From assembly GCF_000002425.4 (NCBI RefSeq), contig NC_037271.1:3683563-3747562 (forward strand): a stretch of 64,000 nt of DNA, in the 5' to 3' direction. The position numbers and the translations under genes are program-made. The notes under the pieces are model-generated. The model saw nothing but the letters and a program-made list of their open reading frames with translations. It was not told the DNA's origin and searched no databases. Positions within the stretch are counted from its first letter, which is position 1. Every line of letters starts with the position of its first letter. This stretch comes from Physcomitrium patens (taxonomy: Eukaryota > Streptophyta > Bryopsida > Funariales > Funariaceae). Shown one piece after another: positions 23,486 to 35,245 of the stretch.

Positions 23486-24240
23486 CTTATCAAGCTTTAG
23501 GGCACAATCAACCCTCAAGGCAGGTGTAAGAATCCCAGTTAAAAATCTACAGCGATCACACCGCAAGTCTCACTACAAATGAATCTCAGGTGAACCGACT
23601 AGTGAAGCCAGTCCAAGGAAAGCCTAAACCTACAGGCACATGTATCCTCCACACAAATATCCATTCCATGCTAATAATTTGCCGAAATGGTCGACATATG
23701 GCCCAAAACCACCACTAGAAAGAAACAGACATGTTACAGCGCGTCAATTAAAAACCACCTATGCAACCCTAAAATGACTTGAGCTCAAATCTCCAGCCTA
23801 ATCGCTTAACCACCCGCCACTTGCGCCTAGCAAACCACAAGCCAAAATTCTGCTCCTCTCCACAGTACAGCATCACAAAGAATTCAAGCACCGCTCTCAA
23901 TTACATCGAAAAACAGATCCTCAACTCAATTCTACTAATTCACTCGAAACCACACGCTGATAAGACATCAAGCCCTAGAACTCCAATGATCGATCAGATT
24001 CCGCGACAACGCAACAAGACTATTTAACAGCGTTCCCAATCGAGGAGGCAGCGACTACCTCCTCGATCTCATTCCACCACCAGACCGATTCAAGAAACCG
24101 CGAGATGATTGGAGATTGGGAGGCAAGCAAAGAGCGGGGACGCCTGCAGACAGGCCCGACCTAGCAATTGAGGGTGTGGTTGCCGAAGCTTTTTCATAGA
24201 TTTGTTCATATCTAGCTTATGAGGGATATAAATTGTAAGA
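23486..24240 (-). promoter_or_regulatory. 5' flank of the TFIP11-like gene
   Basis: Moderate-GC DNA upstream of the start codon, ending where the sequence turns AT-rich near 24240. It probably holds the 5'-UTR and promoter. No TATA box or transcription start could be fixed by eye. Confidence 0.4.
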
Positions 24241-27120
24241 TCTATTCATATTTAGATACGTCTGCGCTTCAATTGGAATTGGTCTAAGTGACGTGATTTG
24301 TTACATACTGCTCCGTCGGTGGGTACCACATAATTGCAAACTTAGCGACCTACAAGTCCCTGGAAGTTGGTGAGTACATATTTTCTATGAAATTCCAATA
24401 TTACATCGAAAAATATTTTTCATTCATTTTTTGTTCAATATAAATTCTAAAAATAAAAAATAAAAATTTCTTGAAATCCTAATCAACCTAAAAATTAAAT
24501 AATAGTTTCATTTAACAAGTCTAAAATTATTGTTCAAATTTCAAGAGAATTTTAACTTTTTACAATAAATTGCTTTTTAATAAAGAAGATATGTATTTCT
24601 TGTAAATATCCTATTTAACATCAAATTATTCTCTAAATTCTTTGAAAAAAATTACTAAAATATAATTGTAAAATTAAGACTTAAATTTAGTAAAGTTATT
24701 CTTTACAACATATTATTTTTTAATATTAAATTTAATTTTTTAATTACATAAACCAAAAAAACTAATAAGACTTTTATTATGTGTGTCAAGTTATTAAAGT
24801 TTCAATAAAGGTTATTTTAAGGCATGTATTATTTGTTAATTATTATTGAATAATATATATATCTTCTTTCATATTTACTCAATAGTGCCTATTTTAAACA
24901 AAGGCCACATCAAAAAATACATATAATTCTTTTTAAATATGACTGATTATACTTTTATAATTTATAATTTGTATATAATTCTATTTTATATATATCACAA
25001 AATATTTGCCATATCTTTAAGCAATGTGATGTAATAATATTTTTCTTCCTATTGATAGACCAAATTTTTAATATATATTATTTTTTACAATAGACATATA
25101 TATTTATTCTAATAATTATCTGGATAATATGAGTAAATAGAAGTAAAAGTAGATATATTTGATAATACCATATAGAAAAGCTTTTTAAAAGCTTTGTAGA
25201 CACAACTTTGCTTTTATCCGTGTCTATATGTAATTGATAGATTGAAAACTAAGTCAACAACTTGGCCACACATTGCACATGTTAAGCATGAGTGGTAAAA
25301 GTTAGGTATATGGCATACATATAGGAAGCTTATTTAGCAAATTAGACTCATGACTTGCAAGTTAAACATGTTGTAGAGGTCTTATAGAATATTGCCATGT
25401 AGATCCTAATTATATAGTATGTATAGAAGCAAAATAAGGCCTCCTTCACTCTTCTCAACTTGTTTCTTGCTTATGGTTTAGTTTCAAAAGTCTCTAGTTT
25501 TCTTATCTTTTGGCAAAAGTTATTCTAGTTTCTTCTTAAATATAAATTTTTACTTATTTATTTTTTGTTGTATTTTTTTGAAAAACATCTCAATTCTTTA
25601 TTTATATTCCTTGAGTTCTTATCCTTAATACTCATTTCACTATATAATATATATAGCATTCTATCCTATAAAATTGTTTATGTTATGTAATTATTTTTAA
25701 TAACTATAAGGTTTCCACAACTTTTTGAAATACGTAAATTTTAAAAACTTGGTTCTTAGGTCTTTACGAATTTTAGAGTAATCATCTTTTTAGTAAGTAA
25801 AATAATATTTTTATTTTAATTAATTAATTTTTTATATTTTTATGTAATATATTGGGCTGGAAATACAATTTAAACCTTTTAGATGTGGTTGCTTGTTTTC
25901 AATTTTTTGATCTTCTTTAACTTTGTAGTTTTCAACTTAATATTCTTTATTGAAACTACTTGCTCTAAAAATTACATGTCTTATTTTTATGTATATTTAT
26001 TTTAATTTTATAAATTATCATTATTAGTATTATTAATATTTTATTTATTTTATATCATTTTTTTGCTACAATCAAGCAATGTTTGAAAGTTAACAAATAT
26101 TTTCTTAGTATAAGTAATAATAAATTCTATTATTTTTTTATCTTTGATTAGAAATTACATTATTAAAATTTGATATATTTATTTGGATTAAATAGAGCAT
26201 GTATTAAACAATTCTTTGAGCTTAGGATTGTTCATGGATCTCATTAATAGATAATAAGTGTGGTTAGATTGCATGTTGGTCACCATTTGTGATTACTTGA
26301 AGATGTTTTGAATTTTAAATTATTTTTCTATCAAAACTTAGTGTCTTAACTTTTGATATGTATTTTCTTCTTTTGCAATGTGAATTAGACATAAACTCTT
26401 GACTTTCAATTACAATTTTTTTCTTTGTCCACCACTCTCTTGCTCCTATACAATCTAAATTGTTTATACATCTAAGGATTGCTTCTAAGATGTAAAAACC
26501 AATGCTATGCTATATAAATTGCTTAGATCATGTATCAAAGAGCCATGCAATTTACGCTCTTGTATAAGAATAATGTCACATTTTAGAGAGATATTCTTAG
26601 TATAGCTTTGTAATTTTAGTATTTTTTAAGGATTTTTGATATCCTTCACATTATAAGATAAAATCATTAGTTTAATAAAATATTATATGAATAAAAAGGA
26701 CCATGAGAATCTTTGATAACTAATTTTTGTCTAAAAGTTCTAATTCTAATTTGAACTTATGAATAAGAGTATATTTTATTCATCCTTATTAAATCATGAG
26801 AACTTGTAGTAATAAGATCACTTGAGCTATCTACCATATCTTTCATCATATTTGAATTAACATCAAAAAGAATAGGATCAAATACTTGGTTTGAAGGGAC
26901 ATTTATTTGTTTATAAAAAGGGAATCTAGTACCTTGTAGAATGTTGAGATGAGGTTTGAAGGTTCTATCTTTATATCTACAAGAGCAATGATCATATCAT
27001 AATAATAGCCTCTAATTTTGACAATGTTCAAGGATTATATGTAATATTTTGTATGACTAGTACTCTATCCAAATAAACTTTCATTATACTTGGAAAACAA
27101 AGCTCTTGAGTGTTGATTAT
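24241..27120. other. AT-rich spacer around a solo LTR
   Basis: No gene is seen. Apart from the degraded LTR at 25,090-25,590, the sequence is AT-rich and featureless. Short (AT)n stretches occur but no recognisable coding remnants. Confidence 0.55.
25090..25590 (+). repeat. Degraded solo LTR of the B/C chromovirus family
   Basis: Collinear with the element B LTR: GAAGTAAAAGTAGATA, then AAGCTTTTTAAAAGCTTTGTAG, GTAGAGGTCTTATAGAATATTGCCA, CTCCTTCACTCTTCTCAACTTG and a TCTTTTGGCAAAAGTTATTCTAG block appear in the same order and spacing. No internal element sequence follows it. It therefore looks like the product of LTR-LTR recombination or an old truncated insertion. Ends are blurred by about a few tens of bases. 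Confidence 0.7.
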
Positions 27121-27692
27121 TGTGATAGCATGGTATCAAAGACAAGAACATAATAAAGACAAATAACCAAGTGAAACTTCTTTCAAAGAAATATGACAAA
27201 ATAAAAATAACTTGATATGTATATTAAGAAAGAAACTGGAATGGCTATTGCCAAAAGCCAAGAAAACTAGAGACCCTTGAAACTAGACTGAAAGCAAGAA
27301 AGGAGTTGACAAGAGTGAAGAAAGCTTCACTCTTATCTCTATATATACTATCTAACTAAGGGCTACGTGGCGATGTTCTATAGGACCTCCAATATGTATT
27401 GGCTTTGTAGGACACTTGTCTTGACTTACATGGCAAGTTTTTCTACGTGTGGGCCACATTGTTAGCTTGATCTTCAAGCTAACAACATGTGTTGTACATC
27501 GCCAACTTATTAACCACGTTTCTAATCCCAAAAAGTCAATTAAAGACACTTATAAAGTCAAAGCAACATCTATAAAGCTTCTAGGAAGCTTCTATACAAA
27601 ATACTATAGAATTAATTTAATTTTATCTACTTTTACTTACTTCTATATGTTTATACATGTAATTATTGCTTTACATCAGTATGTCTATGATA
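27121..27692 (-). repeat. Element C 3' LTR
   Basis: Aligns with 32934-33514. The element-sense start is TATCATAGACATA, decayed from TGTCACAGACATA. The element-sense end (left side, 27121-27135) is less clear because about 20 bases present in the other LTR are not matched. Confidence 0.88.
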
Positions 27693-27693
27693 T

Positions 27694-27712
27694 TACCCCC
27701 CCCCCTTCTAGT
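27694..27712 (-). other. Element C polypurine tract
   Basis: On the minus strand AGAAGGGGGGGGGG lies immediately inside the 3' LTR, the expected place for the plus-strand DNA primer of an LTR element. Confidence 0.8.
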
Positions 27713-28269
27713 GACGAGTTCCACAAGGAGCGGTAATTATATGTTGATGAAATCTATGATGGGTCGAATTATATTTGCCACATACTCTGATCTTTATTCT
27801 CTTCAAAGATGATTGATAGGGCCTCTCAACCATCGATAGTATCCCATATCAGGGCAAAAAGACTATCCAGTTATTTAATCATTATTGAGGCCTTCATAAC
27901 TTCCTTCGAATAAAATATTTGGAACACCATCAAGAATTTTTCCTACCTCTAATAAAATCACCAAACATCAGGAATTCCTTTCCAAATCATGGTACCAAAT
28001 GCATTGTATCTCGCCATCTATTTGAGGAAGAACATATCATTCTTGAAGATCTTCATCTTGATTGCGACGTCTTAAAGGGTGTGATAATCCTAATATCTTG
28101 TCCGGCACGTCAACAAACGAAGGCTCTTAAGTCAAATCCACTGGTTGTTGATTCTCCATCTATTGAGCGTCACAACTACAAAGAAGCTACGAACAAGAAT
28201 TGAAAGTAGAATGTTATCTTACCTAGATCTTGTTTCTTTTATAAAGAAGGTTTTCATCTAGATTTTCAT

Positions 28270-31200
28270 GGATGTCATTGATGAAAAGCCTCCACCGCCT
28301 TTACTGCATTTGCAACATTCTTTACTAGCTCCCATATGTGTTCACTAATATCATATCCGTGCTAATGGACAAGATATTTCAATTTATTTTGGCGCTGCTT
28401 TGAATCTAAGACTTCTTCCACTTCAAACTCTTCATTATTATCCACTTCTATAGGAGGAGGTGGAACTTGTCTTCTTCTTGGTATGTCCACTGTCTTGTAT
28501 GGTTCAAGAAGAGACACGTGGAATACTGGAGGGATTTTTATTGACTCCAGTAGATGTAAACGATATGCAACTGGATTGATTTATGTAGAAATAGAAAATA
28601 GTCCAAGCCTTTAATAGTCCAACTTATCACAAGGACGAGTGGTCTTGATATTGCAACAAAGTAATCATACCTTATCACCCATGTGGAATGGTGGTTGTTC
28701 CTTTCAATAGACATTTGTATTGATCTTTTGTTGTTCTTCAGCTTCTTTTAACTACGCCTTCATCATTGCATGTAGCTCTGACAAATAAATTCTTAAATCT
28801 TTCGCAACAGGATTATCAAATTTTGAAAAGTCAAAAGTATCAAGTCATGGATGATAACCATAATTGACAAAGAAAGGTGTTTATTTTGTAGAAGAATGTA
28901 CCGTGTTATTGTAAGAAAACTTTGCCAATGGCAAAAGAATTGTCTAATCATCTTGTTGATAGTTAATAGTACATCTTAAATATTGCTCCAAAACTTGATT
29001 AACACGCTCTGTTTGTCTATCAGTTTGAGGATGGAATGTCGAAGATAGTTTTATATCCACTATTAGAATCTTTAAAAGAATCCGCCAAAATCTTGATACA
29101 AATTGAGTTCTCTTATAAGATATAATATCCTTGGATAATCCATGATAGTGATAGATATTGTCAAGAAAGAGCTTAGCTATTTCTTCACGTATAATATATT
29201 TTGTACATAGTAAAAAATGTGCCATCTTGGTAAAATGATCTACTATCACAAATATAGAGTCATAAGAACCTGAAATTCGAAGATTCGTGATGAAATCCAT
29301 AGAAATAGAAGACCATGATTGTTCTGGAATGGATAATGGCTGAAAAAGTCCATAAGGTCAATGACAAGGAGTTTTTTTATCTCGAGCAAACATCACAAGA
29401 TTATACAAAAACTTTGACTACTTTCCACATTTGTGGCCACTAAAAATCCCTGGATATTAGTTCCAAAGTTTTATTATATCCAAAATGTCCTACTATTGGA
29501 AAGTCATGATGAGCTTGAAGAACACGTAATCGAGCTTCACCTTCTGGAACATATAGGCATCCCTCAAAATATAGTAGATTCTTCTTGCATTCAAACTTGG
29601 AAGTATCATAAGACTTTGAAGGATTGTCCTTAATATCATGAATAAGAGGATCAGAAGATATACTTGACTGAACTTGCTTAATGAAAGTTGAATCAATAGT
29701 TATTGTCGATTTCATTGCTAAAAGATGAAGATGTTCTGGGTTCAAGAGAATTATTTGTTGTTGATCAAAAACAGCATCTCTTTTCTTTGGTACAAGGTAA
29801 GATCGTCTAAAGAGTGCATCTGAAAAACCTTATTATTTTCCTGATCTATAAGTGATCTTGAATTCGAATCTTGATAGGAACATACTCTCACAAGCTTGGC
29901 GACGATTCAAAACACATATTGACATAAAATATATAAGGTTCTTATGATCCGTATATATTGTGACTAGGCTAGAAGCACCTTCTAGATAATGGTGCCATTC
30001 TTGAAACGAATCCATGATTGCAAGAAGTTCTTTGTCGAGGATCTCGTAGTTCATCTCGGTTGCTAAAAATTTTTTAGAATGAAAAGCTATTAGGTGAAGT
30101 TTATTATCTATTCCCATTTGTGACAATATGGCATCTAAAGCAAAGTTTAATGCATCCATTTCCATAAAAAATGGCTTAGAAAAATTGACGTGATACAACA
30201 TTGGTGCAGAAACAAAGGCTATCTTCAAAGCTTCAAATGCTACTTCTGCTTCTTGATTCCATTGAAGTTTGTCTTTGCAAGTCAAACGTGTAAGTGGAGC
30301 TGCAACTTGAGAGAAGTCTTTGATGAAGATCTGATAGTAGTTGGCAAATCCCAAAAACTATTGAACATCTCTTACAGTTTTTGGGATCTTCCAATGCATA
30401 AAAGTTTGAACTTTCTTAGGATTCATCATAAGTCCATCATTTGAAATGATATATCCTAAGAAGTCGACTTGAGTAGTGTGAAATACATACTTTTGCTATC
30501 TTAATATAGAGTCCTGCATCTCTTAGTTTTTGTAATACCTTGCAAACATGAAGTTCATGTTCTTTTGAGTTCTTAGAATAGATTAAGATGTGGTCTAAGT
30601 AATAGATAATAAAATCATCTAAAAACTCCCAAAAGACATCATTCACTAGATATTGGAATGCTGTTGATGCATTTTTAAGTCCAAAAGGCATGACGTTGTA
30701 TTCAAAATGTCCATACGTTGTTCAAAACGCAGTCTTCCATTCATCTTCTTCTTTGATGCATACCAAATTGTTTGCTCTCCATAGATCTATTTTTGTATAG
30801 ATCTTAACTTAATTCAACTGATGAAGAAGTCTAGATATCAAAGGTAGTAGGTACTTATTTTTTATAGTGATTTTATTGAGTCCTCGATAATCAACAGACA
30901 TCCACAATGATCCATCTTTTTTCTTCAAAAATAAAATTGGAGCTCTTGTTGGAAATTTGGAATGGCATATGAAGTTCTTGGCCATATTTTCTTCAATATA
31001 CTCGTTGAGTTCAGCCAACTCATTTTGAAATAAATTGTAGATTGGTCCAAATGGTGGTTGTATTCTTTCTTGAAGGTCAATTGAGTAGTCATAGGAACGA
31101 TGTTCTGGAAGAGTATCTGCATTTTTTTTCTCAAATACATCTTGAAAATCTTGACATTGGCTTGGAATGCTACTTGAAGTTTTTCCACTAATAGAAACAG

Positions 31201-31745
31201 GTGTGGCATAAATGACACAAGGTGATCCTTCTTTTGCAATAGGGAAGAAAGCACTTGCACCTACAAATATAGGTTTAATTATACTAGACTTATGACTTTC
31301 TACTTGATTAACAACACTCTTAGTTATACTTTTAAAAAAGTCAAGACTACGAGAAGTCCAATCTATTTTATGGTTATATTTTTTTAGTCATGATAAACCT
31401 AAAATGACTGGATTAGAAAGAGATCTAATGATATTAAATATTACAAAGCTACTATGACCATTAGTTGCTATTTCTATAGGAAGGGTTTGATGAGTTATAT
31501 TTCTTGAAGACAACGGATGACCATCTATGACTTCTACATGAATAGGTTTAGTTTTCTTTACTAAAAATATGCTATGTCTTTTAGCAAATTTTTCATCTAA
31601 GAAACATGTTGAGGCTCCTGAATCTAGGAAGGTAAAGGCTTTGAGATGTTTAGGTCCTAAAATAATATTTATCGTAAAACATGGAGAGGGTTCTAAGGAG
31701 AGGATAGGACCTTCACTAGGCGTTATACAAGGTTCCAACCGCACC
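28270..31745 (-). pseudogene. Element C pol with chromodomain (broken)
   Basis: Minus-strand order: protease with FLDSGASTCFLDEKF (31388-31744). RT with [27 protein letters not shown] and YYLDHILIYSK (about 30437-31110; the second YxDD aspartate is His). RNase H (30354-29833: MEMDALNFALDAILSQ, YTDHKNLIYF). Integrase H2C2 finger (29745-29440, HHDFPIVGHFGYNKTLELIS). Integrase core (29300-28944: MDFITNLRI, FHPQTDRQTERVNQVLEQY). Integrase C-terminal module with HVSLLEPYK. Chromodomain at 28435-28270 (EEFEVEEVLDSK, KYLVH, HGYDISEHIWELVKN) with a TAG where the aromatic-cage Trp is expected. Frameshifts separate several of these blocks. Confidence 0.88.
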
Positions 31746-31759
31746 GTCCCTATTATAGC

Positions 31760-32743
31760 TGAACAAATTCATTTTTTGACATACTATCTCCTTAGATCAC
31801 CATACTCCTTATTTTATGGTTGCATCGCTTCTTTGAGAAATGTTAAGCAATGTGTTTAGGTTCTCCACAATATAAGCACAAACCTTCTTGTCGACAACGA
31901 GTCTTTTCTTGCTCAATAAGAGGTTTGAAACGTACTGCATCAATTTACATATCCTCTACTTCCGAATGTATGTGTTGAAGAGGTGTTGGTGTTGCTATTG
32001 AATTATAGTAACGTTCAGGTCCACTTGTATGGTTCTCAGATCGAAATTCAAAAAGGCGATTGTCACACTTCATAGCAAAGCCAATTGCTTGACTCAGTGT
32101 TTGAGGGTCAAGTAAGTTGAACATTAATTTTTTTACCTCATATTGTAATCCGTAGAGAAATTGGCTAATAAGTGCAGCATCATCCCACTTGATATCAGTT
32201 GCAAGTTGTCAAAATTGTTACTGATTGATTGCCTTGTTGTAAAATACAGATCTTATTGGTTGTAACACGAATTGCATCATATTCTCCATACATGGATCAA
32301 AACTCCGCCAAAAAAGTCTTTAGATTATCCAATATTGGATCTCGTCATTCAAGAAAAGATAAAAACCATGATAATGCTGAACCTGAAAGAAGCGTACTAA
32401 TGAATCTAACTTGCGATCCTGGAGTTGGATAGCTTTGAGATTGAAGTTCAATCACAAGTTGTACTTGATTGATAAATCTTCTAAACTTTGATCTAGTGCC
32501 ATCAAACTTCTCGAGTAGAGCAATTCTTGGTTTTCTAACACTAGACGGGCGTTCCACCATAGGAGAAGGGACATCATTTGGTGCAGATGTTGAAGCAGCT
32601 CCAATCATTTCTATATCTTCACTTCCTACCAATCTTGTTGCTCCATGTGGTGGTAAATTGAATTGATGCATCGCAAGCATTAATTCCCTCAATTACTCTT
32701 GCATTTGTGCCATTGCACTCTTCATTTCAGGAAGTTCTGCCAT
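31760..32743 (-). pseudogene. Element C gag (broken)
   Basis: Begins MAELPEMKSAM at 32743 with a TAA at codon 17. It continues ...IALLEKFDGTRSKFRRFI and LLSGSALSWF, a standard gypsy gag core. The zinc knuckle keeps CLYCGEPKH but the last Cys is lost, and a stop precedes it (about 31840-31895). Capsid/nucleocapsid precursor, not translatable as a whole. Confidence 0.8.
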
Positions 32744-32920
32744 GATAACACTTAGAAAAGAAAAGATGTCTAATATTTCTCAAGACAAATACAAGAGAGG
32801 ACTTGAGAACAAAGAAAATACTAAGGATAATATGAGTTTAAAAGAGGGTAATCCACAACTTCTAATATGCTTATGTCTTATCAAGAAAAAGGAGTAATCC
32901 ACTCCTAATCAAGATTAGAC

Positions 32921-32933
32921 AAAGCTTTGATAT
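32921..32933 (-). other. Primer binding site, element C
   Basis: On the minus strand ATATCAAAGC directly follows the 5' LTR end (ACTTACA), the same arrangement as in element B and one base from the initiator tRNA-Met core TATCAGAGC. Confidence 0.75.
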
Positions 32934-33514
32934 TGTAAGTGTACTCTTGTCAATTTGTCAAGGATAAGAATATAATAAAGACAAATAAACAAGTGAGACT
33001 TCTTTCAAAGAAAGATGACAAAATAAAAATAACTTAATATGTATATTAAGAAAGAAACTAGAATGGCTATTGCCAAAAGCCAAGAAAACTAAAGACCCTC
33101 GAAACTAGATTGGAAGTAAGAAAGGAGATAACAAGAGTAAAGAAGGCTTCATTCTTGTCTCTATATATACTATCTAATTAGGGGTTACATGGCGACGTTC
33201 TATACGACCTCCAATATGTGTTGACTCTGTAGGACACATGTCTTGACCTACAAGACAAGTTTTTCTACGTGTGGGCCACATTGTTAGCTTGGTCTTCAAG
33301 CTAACAACATGTGTGGTACATGGCCAACTTATTGACCACGTTTCTAATCCCAAAAAGCCAATTAAAGATACCTATAAAGTCAAAGCAACATCTATGAAGC
33401 TTCTAGGAAGCTTTTATACGAAATACTATAGAATTGACTTACTTTTATCTATTTTTACTTACTTCTACATGTTTATACATGTAATTACTGGCTTACATGC
33501 ATATGTCTGTGACA
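32934..33514 (-). repeat. Element C 5' LTR
   Basis: 581 bp, element-sense start TGTCACAGACATA and end ACTTACA, so TG...CA termini are intact. A TATATATA box at 33162-33169 matches the position of the box in the element B LTR. Confidence 0.9.
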
Positions 33515-34700
33515 CATGGTGGATCTCCATGAAGTATTCTATATCATCTAAACTCAAAGGAAGAAGAGTGGTAGAACCATCATGTGTGTCATTTTTGCCC
33601 CTAAAGCTCTCTTCTTCTCCTAGTGCAACGTCCTTAGAGCCTGTCATTCCACCCATATTGTTTATCATTCAAGCCATCTTAGATTCACTTTGTAGTACAT
33701 TTAAAAAAATATTTGTGTAAAAAAAAATTATTAATCTATTTGACTATTCAAAATCTTAAAAATGAATTAGTGCATGAACATGTAAAAGTATAATTGATAA
33801 AAACTAGACAATAGCATTAATCCTAAAATTTTCTATTAAAGAGTATAAGATAATTGTTTTTACTTTAAAAACATTAATTATTTTATTAGGTCTATAATTA
33901 TCTTCAAAATATAATCACCCAATTCTCAATTTTAAAGTAGAAACAAAAATGCTTAAATATTTTTCAATGTAAAAAAAGTCTATATACAAATTATTTAGAA
34001 AAATTTGCATAGAACTTATATTTTATTTATATTAGAATGTATCCAAATATTTATATTAAATTAGAGAAATTCACCACATAACAAGTTATTAAGATCACAA
34101 TATATTTTAACAAGTAGTGCAAAAAAATAGAAACAAACTAAAACAAAATCAACAAAAATCCTATTATATTATTAGTTGATGCTTAATTTTAGCAATTTAT
34201 GTTCATTGTACATTGCTTAAATGATAAAACCAACTAACAATTCATTTATTAGGAAAAAATAAAAAGAGCAATGCAAACTAATCATACAACATTGAATGCC
34301 AAGACAATTGACAATATTTAAACTTAATATTAGAGATTCTATTTAGAAGTAATAAAATTCAAAAAATTGAGAATTTGAATCCAATACCATGGCCACTTGA
34401 AGATAATTCGATAGCTTGACATTGCCAAATTGGTGACTTCATAAGAACCAAAGAGAATAGTCAAAAAATAGGTGGACAAATTTGTTAGAATTGCCAAGCC
34501 TCAAGGCTCTGTGTTCCTCAACACAACTTAGTCCCAAAAAAAGGAGTATTCCAATGCATTTTCATCCATGCTCTTGAATTTGCATTCTCAAGAGAATGCA
34601 GAAATGAAAACTTCATCATAATTGTGGGAATCTCAAAAGTTTATTCTCCACCCCATCCTCCCCTACTACCTCTGTTGAGGGAACAATATTTGAGGAATTT
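33515..34700. other. AT-rich spacer
   Basis: No gene recognised. A plus-strand frame running out of the element C LTR (33271-33720) is a chance extension. The DNA is AT-rich up to about 34,700, where the 3' flank of the next gene begins. Confidence 0.5.
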
Positions 34701-35245
34701 ATGTGCTTAGTCAAGTTCCTCTTAAAATCATGAAATTAGAAACAGGACATGGCCAGTTATACAATTCATATTGATGTGGAACGTTGTACCCAGAGGGCAA
34801 AACATAAGAAGAGGAGCAGGTGATTTTGACATAAAAAATCAGTTCAAATTGAAGGCACAGATTGAATTTAAATTGTGGCCAGGTTCTCGAACTGTTGACA
34901 GAACCACCACGGCCTGGTGCTGCCCTGCGGCTACCCACTTGCAACATGGAGCAGGCGGCTAGCTATATACAAGACGACCTTTGCTCAATAACCTCCCAGT
35001 ATATGCTTAGAACCCCTTGGTGTGATGAGTACCAGCCAGGGAAGACGTCTCCGCGAACGAAAATGGAAATCTACGAACATGTACATGATCCAAAACAGTA
35101 GAAAAAGATGAGGCTTCTTCATTGTCGTGGACAAACTATCCAAACAACTATCATCCATGATTCTTACAAGAATCAGCCAAGGGGTTCAAGATTACCCTAA
35201 ATATGTTAAGGAGGTTACAATCCACACGGCAGGGCAAAGCAGTTC
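34701..35245 (-). other. 3' flank of the double-GRF gene
   Basis: Moderate-GC DNA directly downstream of the stop codon at 35246, probably 3'-UTR and terminator. No separate gene is supported; short frames here have no family features. Confidence 0.4.

Larger units (their letters stand above)
27121..33514 (-). mobile_element. Element C: full-length Ty3/gypsy chromovirus (decayed)
   Basis: 6.4-kb minus-strand element with two LTRs (32934-33514 as 5', 27121-27692 as 3'), primer binding site, polypurine tract and all gypsy domains in the order gag, protease, RT, RNase H, integrase, chromodomain. The LTRs are roughly 90% identical by eye, so the insertion is not recent. Stops and frameshifts disable it. 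Same family as element B. The integrase C-terminal chromodomain places it among chromoviruses, whose chromodomain is thought to direct insertion to marked chromatin. Confidence 0.93.

Noticed and set aside
23486-23566. 27-residue N-terminal extension of the TFIP11-like protein from an upstream in-frame ATG
   Set aside because: The family N-terminus begins at MDEYQ. The extension has no resemblance to known members and is more likely 5'-UTR.
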